DNA of 64,000 bases from Helicobacter pylori (GCF_016755635.1 NZ_CP051500.1:186001-250000); one strand, 5' to 3'; positions 33,162 through 43,270 are shown, counted from the first letter of the stretch. Translations and numbers: made by a program. The notes: generated by a model not told the origin, from the sequence alone.

Positions 33162-34508
33162 TTGGCTAAAAAAACTTCTTTATTTGAGTGTCAGCATTGC
33201 GGTTTTACAAGCCCTAAGTGGTTGGGCAAGTGCGTTCAATGCAACGCATGGGAGAGTTTTATAGAATTGAACCAAGCTCAAAAGGAAGTTTTACACGCGC
33301 TTAAAAAACCGCTCCCACAAGCGCAAAAAAGCGTTTCTATCGTTGCAATTGAGCATGAAGAAGTCATTAAGTTTTCTTCCACTCAAAGCGAATTGGATAT
33401 TGTTTTAGGTGGGGGGATCGCTAAAGGGGGGTTGTATTTAGTGGGGGGGAGTCCTGGGGTGGGGAAATCCACTCTGCTTTTAAAAGTGGCTTCTGGCTTA
33501 GCCAAGAACCAGCAAAAGGTTTTGTACGTGAGCGGGGAAGAGAGCTTGAGCCAGATTAAAATGCGCGCCACTAGATTGGATTGCATAGAAAAAGAATTGT
33601 ATCTGCTCAATGAAATCAATTGGCCTGTGATTAAGGCGAATATTGAGAGCGAAAATTATTTTGCGTGCGTGATTGATTCCATTCAAACGCTTTATTCGCC
33701 AGAGATTTCTTCAGCGCCCGGCTCTATTTCGCAAGTGCGAGAGATCACTTTTGAACTCATGCGTTTAGCCAAAACAAGAGATATTGCTGTTTTTATCATC
33801 GGCCATATCACTAAAGAAGGGAGCATCGCAGGGCCTAGGGTGCTAGAGCATATGGTGGATAGCGTGCTGTATTTTGAGGGCGATCCCAGTAGGGAATTAA
33901 GGATTTTAAGGAGTTTTAAAAACCGCTTTGGCCCTACGAGTGAGATCGGCTTGTTTGAAATGAAAGAGCAGGGTTTGGTGAGTGCTAAAGAAGCTTCAAG
34001 CTTGTTTTTTTCTAAAGAAGAGCCTATGGAGGGGAGTGCGATTACCATCACTTTAGAAGGATCAAGGGCGTTGATTTTAGAGATTCAGGCGTTGGTGAGC
34101 GAGTGCAGTTTTGGAGCGCCCAAACGATTAGCGAACGGGTTTGACACCAACCGCCTTAACATGCTCATCGCTTTATTAGAAAAAAAGCTAGAAATCCCCT
34201 TAAACCGCCATGATGTGTTTATTAATGTGAGCGGAGGCATTAAGATTAGCGAGCCGGCTTGCGATTTGGCGGTCATTGCCAGTATCCTTTCAAGCTTTAA
34301 AAACAGAAAAATTGACAATAAAACGGCGTTTTTGGGCGAAGTGAGTTTGAATGGCAGGATTTTAGAAGCCCCTAATTTGAACGCCAGATTGAAAGAAATG
34401 GAAAATTACGGCTTTTTAAAAGCCATTTTGCCTAAAAAACCCAGTCAAAAAACCTCTATCAAATGCTATGAAGCCAATGCGGTAGGGAAGATTGTTGAAT
34501 GGATGTGA
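33162..34508 (+). CDS. radA: DNA repair protein RadA
   Basis: RadA helps process recombination intermediates and is a RecA-like branch-migration helicase. The 448-residue protein has a four-cysteine zinc motif (CQHCGFTSPKWLGKCVQC), the Walker A segment GGSPGVGKSTL, the RadA-specific KNRFG motif, and a C-terminal Lon-like domain (GGIKISEPACDLAV). The start is TTG. Recombination is active in this naturally competent species, which fits. Confidence 0.96.
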   Translation: MAKKTSLFECQHCGFTSPKWLGKCVQCNAWESFIELNQAQKEVLHALKKPLPQAQKSVSIVAIEHEEVIKFSSTQSELDIVLGGGIAKGGLYLVGGSPGVGKSTLLLKVASGLAKNQQKVLYVSGEESLSQIKMRATRLDCIEKELYLLNEINWPVIKANIESENYFACVIDSIQTLYSPEISSAPGSISQVREITFELMRLAKTRDIAVFIIGHITKEGSIAGPRVLEHMVDSVLYFEGDPSRELRILRSFKNRFGPTSEIGLFEMKEQGLVSAKEASSLFFSKEEPMEGSAITITLEGSRALILEIQALVSECSFGAPKRLANGFDTNRLNMLIALLEKKLEIPLNRHDVFINVSGGIKISEPACDLAVIASILSSFKNRKIDNKTAFLGEVSLNGRILEAPNLNARLKEMENYGFLKAILPKKPSQKTSIKCYEANAVGKIVEWM

Positions 34509-34589
34509 TTGGAACTTTTGTTACCTAATAGAACAGAGCCTTATTGAAATTTAAACTCATTTTAAAGAACAACTACCATTTTTTTTAGT

Positions 34590-34595
34590 TATAAT
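34590..34595 (+). promoter_or_regulatory. -10 box of msrAB
   Basis: GTTATAAT, a perfect hexamer, is 37 nt upstream of the ATG. Confidence 0.55.
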
Positions 34596-34631
34596 GGCAA
34601 ACACCATTAAAATTAAAACAAAGGTTATTCA

Positions 34632-35711
34632 ATGAAGGTATTATCTTATTTGAAAAATTTTTATCTTTTTTTAGCGATAGGAGCAATTATGCAAGCGAAT
34701 GAAAACATGGGATCTAAACTTCCCAAAACCGATGAAAGAGTGATTTACTTGGCTGGGGGGTGCTTTTGGGGGTTAGAGGCGTATATGGAGAGGATTTATG
34801 GCGTCATAGACGCAAGCTCTGGTTACGCTAACGGCAAGACTTCAAGCACGAATTATGAAAAATTGCATGAAAGCGATCATGCTGAAAGCGTGAAAGTGAT
34901 CTATGATCCTAAAAAAATCAGTTTGGACAAGTTGTTGCGTTACTATTTTAAGGTGGTTGATCCGGTGAGCGTGAACAAGCAGGGTAATGATGTGGGCAGG
35001 CAGTATCGCACAGGGATTTACTATGTCAATAGCGCGGATAAAGAAGTGATAGACAACGCCTTAAAAGCGTTACAAAAAGAAGTGAAAGGCAAAATCGCCA
35101 TTGAGGTAGAGCCGTTAAAAAATTATGTGAGGGCTGAAGAATACCACCAGGATTATTTGAAAAAACACCCTGGTGGTTATTGCCATATTGATTTGAAAAA
35201 GGCGGATGAAGTGATTGTAGATAGCGATAAATACACCAAACCAAGCGATGAAGCTTTAAAGAAAAAACTCACCAAACTCCAGTATGAGGTGACTCAAAAC
35301 AAACACACTGAGAAACCTTTTGAGAATGAGTATTACAACAAAGAAGAAGAGGGCATTTATGTGGATATTACCACCGGCGAGCCGTTATTTTCTTCAGCGG
35401 ATAAATACGACTCCGGTTGCGGGTGGCCAAGCTTTTCTAAGCCTATCAATAAAGATGTGGTGAAATACGAAGACGATGAGAGCCTTAACAGGAAACGCAT
35501 TGAAGTGTTGAGTCGCATTGGTAAGGCGCATTTAGGGCATGTGTTTAACGATGGACCTAAGGAATTGGGGGGCTTAAGGTATTGTATCAATAGCGCGGCT
35601 TTGAGATTTATCCCCTTAAAAGACATGGAAAAAGAGGGTTATGGCGAGTTTATCCCTTATATCAAAAAGGGTGAATTGAAAAAATACATCCAAGATAAAA
35701 AAACGCATTAA
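34632..35711 (+). CDS. msrAB: Fused methionine sulfoxide reductase MsrA-MsrB
   Basis: The enzyme repairs both stereoisomers of oxidised methionine. Of 359 residues, the first 25 form a probable signal sequence ([16 protein letters not shown]). The MsrA domain has the catalytic cysteine in [10 protein letters not shown], and the C-terminal MsrB domain has [17 protein letters not shown] and the catalytic [11 protein letters not shown]. The MsrB part lacks the usual four zinc cysteines, which is a known variant. The leader suggests export, but this is inference. Confidence 0.95.
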   Translation: MKVLSYLKNFYLFLAIGAIMQANENMGSKLPKTDERVIYLAGGCFWGLEAYMERIYGVIDASSGYANGKTSSTNYEKLHESDHAESVKVIYDPKKISLDKLLRYYFKVVDPVSVNKQGNDVGRQYRTGIYYVNSADKEVIDNALKALQKEVKGKIAIEVEPLKNYVRAEEYHQDYLKKHPGGYCHIDLKKADEVIVDSDKYTKPSDEALKKKLTKLQYEVTQNKHTEKPFENEYYNKEEEGIYVDITTGEPLFSSADKYDSGCGWPSFSKPINKDVVKYEDDESLNRKRIEVLSRIGKAHLGHVFNDGPKELGGLRYCINSAALRFIPLKDMEKEGYGEFIPYIKKGELKKYIQDKKTH

Positions 35712-35931
35712 GGGGTAATGACTAAGCCTCCTAATGGGGGTTAAAATGGGGGGTTAAGCTTGGGTTGTCTTAAAAACGCTAAAATCCGCCCTAAATGATT
35801 CATTTTTTAATTACTCTTACTTTGAAGACATTCTTTTTTAAGTTTTATGTTTTTGTTCTCATCAAATAAAGATAACTAAAACTTTTTATTTTTTTAAAAA
35901 TGGGGTTTTTAATTTTATTTTTTGTTTCAAA

Positions 35932-36000
35932 CTCATTTTTTAAGGGGGTAGGGGTTATCCCATTACAACCCCCAAACTAAACCCCCCTAACCCTAAAGAA
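35932..36000 (+). repeat. Copy 1 of a G-run/C-run intergenic element
   Basis: The sequence runs CTCAT, poly-T, AAGGGGGTAGGGG, a short loop, CAACCCCC and CCCCCCTAACCC, ending in GAA. A matching copy in reverse orientation is at 46597-46673. Confidence 0.6.
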
Positions 36001-36054
36001 GCGCTTTTTTTAGAGATTATCGCTTGCTGATGAAAGCTTTTTGGTATTAATTTT

Positions 36055-36077
36055 AAAAATGCCCTTGAGCGTTTTTA
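36055..36077. terminator. Possible hairpin terminator
   Basis: AAAAATGC pairs with GCGTTTTT (one G-T pair) over CCTTGA, just after the minus-strand exporter gene. Confidence 0.4.
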
Positions 36078-36080
36078 GAT

Positions 36081-36914
36081 TTACCCCATAATGAGCTTGT
36101 GTAAAGTCGCTAAAATGCTTAAGGCATAAATGAGGAGCAATAAGATTTTATGCACCTTTTCATTAGCCAAAGCAATGAGCTTGATGCCAATGCCCACCCC
36201 TAAAAACGCTCCAATACCGGTAATCACCCCCGCTTGAACGCTTATATCATCAAGAACCTTCCCATTATAAAGAGAGATGACCCCAGATAAAGAAGCGAAC
36301 ACCACAAAAAATAGCCCCAAAGGCACGATTTTTTTGGAATCGTATTTCAAAAAATAGCCCAAAAACGGCACCATTAAAATCCCCCCACCCATGCCTAGCG
36401 GGATAGAAAAGATGCCAGTAACAAAACCGGCGAGCATCAAAACCCCATGCGTTCTATCCATAGACACAAAGGGGATTGCGCGCTTTTTTTCGGGCGTTTT
36501 GTTATTCGCATGCAAATCAAAATGCATTTCTTCAAAATGCTCTGGCTTCTTGTTGCTAGAAAAAGCGTATTTGATAAAGGTGTAGCACACCACCACCACA
36601 AACACAGCCATTAAAATCTTATCGTCAATGATTTTTAAAATAAAGCTCCCTAAAATCGCCCCCATTAGCCCTCCAAACGCGGCAAATGAGCCTTCTTTCA
36701 AATCCAATAAGCCCTTTTTGTAATTGATGATAGAGCCGATTACTGAAGAAAAAAGCATTTGCATGAGCGAAATACCCACCGCATGGCTATAGCTAAAATG
36801 CGCAAAAATCGCGCTAGGGACGACAATCTCCCCCCCACCAATACCAAAAAACCCAGCGGTAATGCCGGTGAATAGCCCCACAAGAGCCAAAATAAACGCT
36901 GTTGATTCTTCCAT
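36081..36914 (-). CDS. TauE/SafE (DUF81) family membrane exporter
   Basis: The 277-residue protein has about eight hydrophobic helices and two copies of the family's glycine-rich motif: GITAGFFGIGGGEIVVP near the N terminus and GIFSIPLGMGGGILMVPFLGY in the middle. Members move sulfite, sulfoacetate or other organosulfur anions out of the cell; the substrate here is not shown. A seven-C run (36830-36836) lies in its N-terminal codons. It is a single gene. Confidence 0.85.
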   Translation of the reverse strand: MEESTAFILALVGLFTGITAGFFGIGGGEIVVPSAIFAHFSYSHAVGISLMQMLFSSVIGSIINYKKGLLDLKEGSFAAFGGLMGAILGSFILKIIDDKILMAVFVVVVCYTFIKYAFSSNKKPEHFEEMHFDLHANNKTPEKKRAIPFVSMDRTHGVLMLAGFVTGIFSIPLGMGGGILMVPFLGYFLKYDSKKIVPLGLFFVVFASLSGVISLYNGKVLDDISVQAGVITGIGAFLGVGIGIKLIALANEKVHKILLLLIYALSILATLHKLIMG

Positions 36915-37070
36915 GAAAAACTCCCTAAATTCTAAATTATTACTTTATCAAAAAAGAGTGATAATCTTTAAAAAATCTTTCTTTAATGATTGCAAAAATA
37001 GGGGTTTGATTAGTTTTATAGCTTGAGAGCGATTACAAGAGATAAGCTCTCTTTTTAGCGCTTAATTTTT

Positions 37071-37090
37071 AAAACGCCTTCAAGCGTTTT
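37071..37090 (-). terminator. Hairpin terminator of hopM
   Basis: AAAACGC pairs with GCGTTTT over a 6-nt loop, 28 nt beyond the hopM stop. Confidence 0.55.
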
Positions 37091-37117
37091 TAAACAAGCC
37101 CCTTTTTTAAAGAGGGT

Positions 37118-39205
37118 TTAGTAAGCAAACACATAATTGAGATACACGCTATAGAGCCTTCTGTATTTGAGTTCAGCGCCCATGAAAGAATAATAATCCG
37201 TGTTAATGGTAGGGATTTTCACGCCTAATTCCACGCCATGCTGAGCCGCATGATCGCTGTCTTTTTTCTTTGCCCTAGCGAGATTCATTCTCAAGCCTAA
37301 ATTGAATAAAAATTGGAAATTCGCCACATTCACTTTAGCGCTATAGATATTACCCACCATATTCAAATTCACAAATTCAGAATTAAGCCACGAAGTCCCA
37401 GCTAGCGCAAAGCCACCAAAAAGCCCCACAGAAAGCTTGTTATTCTTGCCTAAAAAGTTGGTGTTTTTATCGTTGATGAAGTTATAAAGCACATCCATAC
37501 CCACCCCATAAGTCCACACATCAGAAGCCGAGTTAAAAAAGCTAGATTTAATGAATGCATGGTTATAGTCAAAAAAGCCGTAATACCTTAACCCCCAATT
37601 CCTTTTTTTGCCAAAGAATTGTTTGTAGCCCACTTGCACGCCGATGCCGTTCATCGCCCCATTGTTGGTTTGAGAACTGATCATGCCAAAGCGCCTGAAA
37701 GGGTTTTTGCCTAATTCTTGCGTGGTGGCTTGGAGCTGGTTGTATTTGTTTGAATCCAAAGAATAAGTGAGCAGACCTTCTGGGGAATTGGGGTTTTGAG
37801 TGGAATGCGTCATGTTTTGAAGAGATTTAGCGTTAGGCAAGCTAGAGATAGCGCTATTGATCGCTTTTTGGTCGTTGTTTAAAGTGTTAAGAGCTCCTTT
37901 AAAATCCAAAATGGTTTGAGCCAAAGCTTTCTCTTGATTGACCTGGTTGCCATAATAAGCGGTGTGTTGCTCTAAAGAGTTTAAAGTCTCTTTCACAAAC
38001 GCGCAGCCTGAACCATAAGTGTTGTCGTTAATCACACCAGCTGATCCTGCCAAACATTCTTCTAGATCTTGTTGGATAGGCCCTTGAATGCTGTGGAAAT
38101 TGTCCGCAACTTGCTTAGCTAAACCTAAAATTTCTGCTTGAGCGTTAGCTCTATTGAGCATTTCTTGAGCAAACCCTTTGTCTTTAGAAGTGTAGGGGTT
38201 GAAATTTTCTGGTTGCGTGATTTGGGCGTTTTCATTAGCGTTAAGCTGCTTAGTTTTTTCTAAAACGGCTTGAGCGTTTTTAATCATCTCGTTAATTGCG
38301 TTAAAACTATCGCCAAAAATATCCATCACACTCCCAGTCTTGCCGCCAAACCCCCATGCCCCACCGCCACCATTCACATGCGGGTTTTGGGTGGTAAGGA
38401 CATTGATGATGGTAGCGGCTTGTTGCAAAAGGTTTTCAGCGTCATTGACGCTGCTAATCTTTAGCTGGATTGGGATTGATGATCCGCCTGAATAATAATT
38501 GCCATTCCCATCGGGGTAAGTGTATTCTGTGGTAGGGTTTCTTGTGAAAGTTTGATTGATATTGACTACCATTTTTTTGGATCCGTTCAAGGCAGGCATC
38601 CCACCTCCTTGACTTTGGTTTAAAGCGGTTTGGATAGTTTGATAAGCGGTATTGAGAGTCTGGTATTCACTACTAGATAGGATACCATTTGGCCCTACAT
38701 TGCTAGCTCCATTGCAAGTGGTGGTGGTCGTTCCGCTATTAGTGTTGTAGCTGTAGTTTGGCGTGTTACTAAACGATCGAACGCCCCCATTTTCTAAATG
38801 TTCTGTGCCAAGATTTGGGCCAGGACCACAGCTGATACCAAAGGCTATGACTTGCCACATGCCCACAGCGGCATTGAGCGCTAAAGCTACAGCTTGATAG
38901 GCGGGAGAAGTGGTGGTAGCGCTAGTGAGATTGATCGCGCTTGAGCTTAGATTGTCAATCGCACCGGTAATCGCACTGGGCGTGCTGGCTAGATTGACTA
39001 AAGAGTTAAGGTAGTTGTATTGGTTTAAAAGGTTGCTCAAATTATCGTATTTGTCCGCAAGGTTTTGCAATGCTCCTGTGTTTTTCACTTTTTGAACCGC
39101 TTCACCGATCTGATAGCCCACGCTCATGTAAAATCCATCGTCTTCAGCCCTTGATAATGAGAGCATGAGAGAAAGAGAGAGCAAGAGGGATTTTTTGATT
39201 TTCAT
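37118..39205 (-). CDS. hopM: Hop family outer membrane protein HopM
   Basis: The 695-residue protein has a signal peptide ending at SRA-EDDG, and the Hop family N-terminal motif EDDGFYMSVGYQIGEA. The C-terminal half is a beta-barrel that ends LYSVYLNYVFAY, the Hop closing pattern. The middle is a long, variable helical and Gly/Asn/Thr-rich domain, as in Hop adhesins. I assign HopM by length, order beside hopA, and resemblance; other Hops cannot be fully excluded. AAGGAG precedes the ATG. It shares near-identical ends with hopA. Confidence 0.85.
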   Translation of the reverse strand: MKIKKSLLLSLSLMLSLSRAEDDGFYMSVGYQIGEAVQKVKNTGALQNLADKYDNLSNLLNQYNYLNSLVNLASTPSAITGAIDNLSSSAINLTSATTTSPAYQAVALALNAAVGMWQVIAFGISCGPGPNLGTEHLENGGVRSFSNTPNYSYNTNSGTTTTTCNGASNVGPNGILSSSEYQTLNTAYQTIQTALNQSQGGGMPALNGSKKMVVNINQTFTRNPTTEYTYPDGNGNYYSGGSSIPIQLKISSVNDAENLLQQAATIINVLTTQNPHVNGGGGAWGFGGKTGSVMDIFGDSFNAINEMIKNAQAVLEKTKQLNANENAQITQPENFNPYTSKDKGFAQEMLNRANAQAEILGLAKQVADNFHSIQGPIQQDLEECLAGSAGVINDNTYGSGCAFVKETLNSLEQHTAYYGNQVNQEKALAQTILDFKGALNTLNNDQKAINSAISSLPNAKSLQNMTHSTQNPNSPEGLLTYSLDSNKYNQLQATTQELGKNPFRRFGMISSQTNNGAMNGIGVQVGYKQFFGKKRNWGLRYYGFFDYNHAFIKSSFFNSASDVWTYGVGMDVLYNFINDKNTNFLGKNNKLSVGLFGGFALAGTSWLNSEFVNLNMVGNIYSAKVNVANFQFLFNLGLRMNLARAKKKDSDHAAQHGVELGVKIPTINTDYYSFMGAELKYRRLYSVYLNYVFAY

Positions 39206-39271
39206 GTTTTCTCCTTTTAATAGATTTTTCTTTCACATTCCCAATGGTAACCATGTTTATGAAAGTTTGCC

Positions 39272-39277
39272 ATTTTA
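39272..39277 (-). promoter_or_regulatory. Likely -10 box of hopM
   Basis: TATGGTAAAAT on the minus strand is about 70 nt upstream of the hopM ATG. Confidence 0.4.
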
Positions 39278-39316
39278 CCATAAAATGCTTATTATTAACT
39301 TAAAATTTATATTTTG

Positions 39317-39330
39317 AAAAAAAAAAAAAA
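39317..39330. repeat. Poly-A tract of 14 upstream of hopM
   Basis: Fourteen A (T on the hopM strand) lie about 40 nt before the hopM -10 box and between divergent genes, where H. pylori outer-membrane genes often carry length-variable T tracts. Confidence 0.8.
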
Positions 39331-39423
39331 CAATTTTAAGTATTTTTTACAATAAAATATCATAGAGATTGATTTAAGAAAAGGGATTTTATCCGGTTTG
39401 AAATTGGTTTTTAAATCTTTGGT

Positions 39424-39429
39424 TACAAT
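39424..39429 (+). promoter_or_regulatory. Likely -10 box of the SulP gene
   Basis: GGTTACAAT is 27 nt upstream of the ATG. Confidence 0.45.
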
Positions 39430-39456
39430 CAAGCCATTTTAATTAGAAAGAGTGGC

Positions 39457-40614
39457 ATGTTGGAAAAGATACAAAAAGAATGGCTGAGCAACATTCAAAA
39501 AGATTTGTTGTCTGGTTTTGTGGTGGGGCTTTCTGTGATCCCAGAGACGGCCGGTTTTGCGATCATGGTGGGTTTAGATGTGGGCGTAGCGTTTTATACG
39601 ACCTTTTATATGGCTTTTGTTTTGTCTCTTTTTGGGGCTAGAAAGGCGATGATTAGTGCAGCGGCCGGCTCAGTGGCGCTCATTTTAGTGGGCGTGGTTA
39701 AAAACTATGGGCTTGAATACGCGGGCGTGGCGACTCTTATGGCAGGGGTGTTGCAAATTCTTTTAGGCTATTTGAAAATAGGGAATCTTTTGAGGTTTAT
39801 CCCCCAATCAGTGATGTATGGCTTTGTGAACGCGCTAGGCATTTTGCTGTTAATGGAGCAATTCAAATTCCTTCAAAACCAAAATTTAGGGGTGTTTGTC
39901 TTGCTCGCTATTGGGATACTCATCATTTACCTCTTCCCCTTAATCACTAAAAAAATCCCCTCTAATCTGGTTTGTATCCTTATAGTGAGCGCGATCGCTT
40001 TAATTTTTGATACGCATGCACCGAATTTAGGGAGCATTGAGCAAGGGGTTTCAGGCTTTCATTTTCTTATCATCCCCAAAAATTTGGATTTTAAAATGGT
40101 GTTAGAATTGTTGCCTTACGCTCTTTCTTTAGCACTAGTGGGCACGATAGAAAGCTTATTGACCGCTAAAACTCTAGATGTCATTTTAAAAGACGGCGTG
40201 AGCGATAAAAATAAAGAAACTAAAGCGCAAGGCTTGGGGAATATCATCTCAGGGCTTTTGGGGGGAATGACAGGGTGCGCTTTAGTGGGGCAGTCTATCA
40301 TTAACGCAAAATCCGGGGCCAAAACAAGGCTTTCTACTTTTTTTGCCGGCTTTTCTTTAATGGTGCTAATATTAGTGTTTAATGAATACGTGGTTAAGAT
40401 CCCCATTGTAGCGGTTGTGGCGGTGATGGTGATGATTTCTTTCACCACTTTTAATTTCCAATCCGTTATTAACATTAAAAAAATCAAGCTCTATGACACG
40501 CTAAACATGCTTTTAGTCGTGGCGGTGGTTTTATACACGCATAATTTAGCGATAGGGGTTGTGGTGGGGGTTTTAGTCAATGCGTTATGGATCAAATCAA
40601 AAGGGATTGCATGA
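39457..40614 (+). CDS. SulP family anion transporter
   Basis: The 385-residue membrane protein has about ten helices and SulP signatures: SGFVVGLSVIPETAGFAIMVG at the N terminus and ALVGTIESLLTAKTLD plus GLLGGMTGCALVGQSIIN in the centre. It lacks the C-terminal STAS domain of most sulfate permeases, so it is a short form. Substrate may be sulfate, bicarbonate or another anion. ATG lies behind AGAAAGAG. Monocistronic. Confidence 0.85.
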   Translation: MLEKIQKEWLSNIQKDLLSGFVVGLSVIPETAGFAIMVGLDVGVAFYTTFYMAFVLSLFGARKAMISAAAGSVALILVGVVKNYGLEYAGVATLMAGVLQILLGYLKIGNLLRFIPQSVMYGFVNALGILLLMEQFKFLQNQNLGVFVLLAIGILIIYLFPLITKKIPSNLVCILIVSAIALIFDTHAPNLGSIEQGVSGFHFLIIPKNLDFKMVLELLPYALSLALVGTIESLLTAKTLDVILKDGVSDKNKETKAQGLGNIISGLLGGMTGCALVGQSIINAKSGAKTRLSTFFAGFSLMVLILVFNEYVVKIPIVAVVAVMVMISFTTFNFQSVINIKKIKLYDTLNMLLVVAVVLYTHNLAIGVVVGVLVNALWIKSKGIA

Positions 40615-40654
40615 ATTTTTGCTATAAAGCTAGAAAAAAGATGAGTTAAAAGTA

Positions 40655-40729
40655 TGGCTCCAGATGTAGGATTCGAACCTACGACCAAGCGGTTAACAGC
40701 CGCCTACTCTACCGCTGAGCTAATCTGGA
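40655..40729 (-). tRNA. tRNA-Asn (anticodon GTT), CCA encoded
   Basis: The minus strand folds as a full cloverleaf: acceptor TCCAGAT/ATCTGGA, D arm AGCTCAGCGGTAGAG, anticodon loop CTGTTAA with GTT at 40695-40697, and T arm GGTTCGAATCC. The 3' CCA is in the gene (40655-40657). Confidence 0.97.
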
Positions 40730-40752
40730 ATTTCGCTCAAAAATGAAAAGAA

Positions 40753-40781
40753 ATTTTAGTGTGTTTTTTGTAAAAAGTCAA
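40753..40781 (-). promoter_or_regulatory. Promoter of tRNA-Asn (TTGACT-N17-TAAAAT)
   Basis: On the minus strand, TTGACT at 40776-40781 and TAAAAT at 40753-40758, with a 17-nt spacer, lie just upstream of the tRNA. Confidence 0.7.
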
Positions 40782-40856
40782 GTAAAACGATGCCGTTATT
40801 CATTGAGAGCCAAAAAATTGGCTTTGTCCTCATTAATAATGAGAACCGATTCAATA

Positions 40857-42305
40857 TCAATAAGCCAAAACATAATTGAAATACACGCTATAAAGTCTTC
40901 GGTAGGCTAATTTAGCGCCCATGAAAGAATAGTAATTCGTGTTGATGGTGGGGATTTTCACGCCTAATTCAACGCCATGGTGAATCCCTTGAAGCCTTAA
41001 ACCGGTATTGAATAAGAATTGGAAATTGGTGTTGTTGATTTTAGCGTTGTAGATGCTAGTGGTAGTTTTTAAATTCACCAATTGGGAATTGAGCCATGTC
41101 GTGCCGGCTAGAGCGATGCCCCCAAAAATACCAAAAGAGACTTTGCGGTTTTTATCGGATCCGCCATTGATGAAATTCAATAAAAGATCACTGCCTGCGC
41201 CATAAGTGAAAACATTAGAAGCGGAGTTGAAAAAGTTGGATTTGATATAGGCATGGTTGTAATCAAAAAAGGCATAATACCGGATCCCAAAAAATTTATT
41301 TTTCCCAAAGAATTGCTTATAGCCTAATTGCACGCCCACGCCATTCATCGCCCCGTTATTGCTTTGAGAATTAATTAATCCCACGCTTCTAAAGGGGTTA
41401 TGGCCAAACTCTTTGGTGGTAGTTTGGAATTCAGAATATTGGGTTTCGTTGAGAGAATAACTATAGCTAGATCGGCTCACTAAACTGTGAAACCCTTTAG
41501 AACCGGGCGTTTTTTGAAGGGTGTTATAGATGGTTGCTAAATTGTCCCCTTTGAGGTAAGAGATCGTATCGTTAATAACGCTTGAGACTTGATTGAGGTT
41601 TTTAGTGAAATCAGCGTTGGTAAACGCGCTTGGTTGGTTTGGACCTTCTGGGTCAGTTCTTCGGGCTTGTGCGGCGGCTTCTTTAGCGCTATTTATCATG
41701 CTAGTAATAGCGTTAAAGGTGCTGCCAAAAATAGTGCATGCGTTCCCGCTTGCATTAATGCCCCATGGTTTGCCATTGCCTCCGTCTATTCCTGGACATT
41801 GGCTTTGAAGGGTGCTAATAATGGTGCTAGCTTGTCCTAGAAGATGTTCGTAGTCATTTCCAATCGTGAGTTCATTGTTTTTATTTAAGGTATTTTGGAG
41901 CAATTGAGAAATCGCATTGATTTCGTTGTATTTATCAGTGGGTAGCGTGCCACTGGCTAAATTAGAGGCTATCACTTGCCACATGCCCACCGCAGAGCTG
42001 AGCGCTGAGGATACGGCTTGATTAGCGCTATTAGGGGTCGTTTTCAATCGGCTAGCACTTTCTTTTAGATTGTCAATCGCTTGAGTGGTGCTTGAATTGG
42101 TGTTAGAGGCCGTTTGTTTGAGTTCGTTATAGCGGGTTAAAAGATTGTTCAAATTTTCATAAGCGTTGGAGACTTTTTGGATTTCGCCGGTGTTTTTCAC
42201 TTGTTGAACCGCTTCGCCGATTTGATAGCCCACGCTCATAAAAACGCCGTCATTTTCAGCAAGGAGCGATGACGCCATAAGAGGAAGTAAAATCGTTTTT
42301 TTCAT
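40857..42305 (-). CDS. hopA: Hop family outer membrane protein HopA
   Basis: A 482-residue porin-like Hop protein. Signal peptide MKKTILLPLMASSLLA, then ENDGVFMSVGYQIGEAVQQVKNTG as in hopM, and a C-terminal barrel ending LYSVYFNYVLAY. It is shorter than hopM, with a reduced middle domain. Its first and last parts are nearly the same as those of hopM; the middle differs. HopA is reported as a porin. AAGGAAC precedes the ATG. Confidence 0.85.
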   Translation of the reverse strand: MKKTILLPLMASSLLAENDGVFMSVGYQIGEAVQQVKNTGEIQKVSNAYENLNNLLTRYNELKQTASNTNSSTTQAIDNLKESASRLKTTPNSANQAVSSALSSAVGMWQVIASNLASGTLPTDKYNEINAISQLLQNTLNKNNELTIGNDYEHLLGQASTIISTLQSQCPGIDGGNGKPWGINASGNACTIFGSTFNAITSMINSAKEAAAQARRTDPEGPNQPSAFTNADFTKNLNQVSSVINDTISYLKGDNLATIYNTLQKTPGSKGFHSLVSRSSYSYSLNETQYSEFQTTTKEFGHNPFRSVGLINSQSNNGAMNGVGVQLGYKQFFGKNKFFGIRYYAFFDYNHAYIKSNFFNSASNVFTYGAGSDLLLNFINGGSDKNRKVSFGIFGGIALAGTTWLNSQLVNLKTTTSIYNAKINNTNFQFLFNTGLRLQGIHHGVELGVKIPTINTNYYSFMGAKLAYRRLYSVYFNYVLAY

Positions 42306-42500
42306 AAAATGTTCCTTAAAGTAATGTTTTATTTGTAAAATCGTATCAAATTGAAACTTTATTTACAATGCGTTTAAATTGTGCCATAAATTTATTGAAT
42401 TTTTAATAAAATTGAGCGAAAATTAACAAATCTTGCTTTTTTTTTGGATTTAAAAAAAAAGGTTTTTGATAGTGTAAAATGTTTTGAGTATTTTTAAATT

Positions 42501-43232
42501 TCACCGCTTAAGGAGATCGGGGCTAAAAATTTTCAAAGCGTTTTCTAAATCTTCTTTGGTGTCAATGCCCACGCTTTGGCTTTGAACGATTTTTACTGCA
42601 ATCTTTTTTTGGTAATACAAAGCCCTTAACTGCTCTAATTTTTCTATCTCCTCTAAAACGCAAGGTTTTAAAGCGCATAATTCTTCTAAGATTTCTTTAT
42701 TGTGGAAGCCGTAAATACCGATATGCCCTAAAAGGGGGGTTTGGCGTTTCGCATCAAAATCTCGTAAAAAAGGGATAAGGGAGCGCGAAAAATACAAGGC
42801 GTTATTTTGGCTATCTAAAACCACCTTGACTAAATTAGGGCTTTTGGCTTGTTCTTCATCAATGACTTTGGCGCAAGTCGCCATGAAAGGGGCGTTTTTG
42901 GTGGCTTCTAATAACGCTAAAATGACTTCTTTTTCTAAAAAAGGCTCATCGCCTTGCAAGTTTAAAACCCTTTCGTCGTTTTTTAACCCTAAAATTCGCG
43001 CCGCTTCCAAACAGCGTTCCGTGCCGCTATTATGGTGTTTGGAGGTTAGCACCGCTTTAATGTGGAATTTTTGGCATGTTTGCATGATGCTTTCATCATC
43101 GCAAGCGACTACGCATTCATCTACAAGATTTGCATTTTTAGCGCAACGCACTACCATAGGCAAGCCAAAAATATCTTCTAGCACTTTATTTTCAAAACGA
43201 CTGGATTTTAATCTAGCAGGAATGATAATCAT
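42501..43232 (-). CDS. kdsB: 3-deoxy-manno-octulosonate cytidylyltransferase
   Basis: KdsB activates Kdo as CMP-Kdo for the LPS inner core. The 243-residue protein opens with [27 protein letters not shown], the nucleotidyltransferase motif (PARLxSxR), and has [10 protein letters not shown] with the metal-binding aspartate and [12 protein letters not shown]. It is divergent from the following periplasmic oxidoreductase. Confidence 0.96.
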   Translation of the reverse strand: MIIIPARLKSSRFENKVLEDIFGLPMVVRCAKNANLVDECVVACDDESIMQTCQKFHIKAVLTSKHHNSGTERCLEAARILGLKNDERVLNLQGDEPFLEKEVILALLEATKNAPFMATCAKVIDEEQAKSPNLVKVVLDSQNNALYFSRSLIPFLRDFDAKRQTPLLGHIGIYGFHNKEILEELCALKPCVLEEIEKLEQLRALYYQKKIAVKIVQSQSVGIDTKEDLENALKIFSPDLLKR

Positions 43233-43270
43233 CTTTAAACCTTTTTAAGCCAAAATAGGGGATTTTATGG

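Larger units (their letters stand above)
35712..36080. other. Intergenic region with a G/C-run element, no gene seen
   Basis: No coding frame is convincing here. The element at 35932-36000 is described separately, and a possible terminator lies at 36055-36077. Confidence 0.6.

Noticed and set aside
42437..42460. Short T9 and A9 runs upstream of hopA
   Set aside because: They are far from the hopA start and short enough to be common in this AT-rich DNA.
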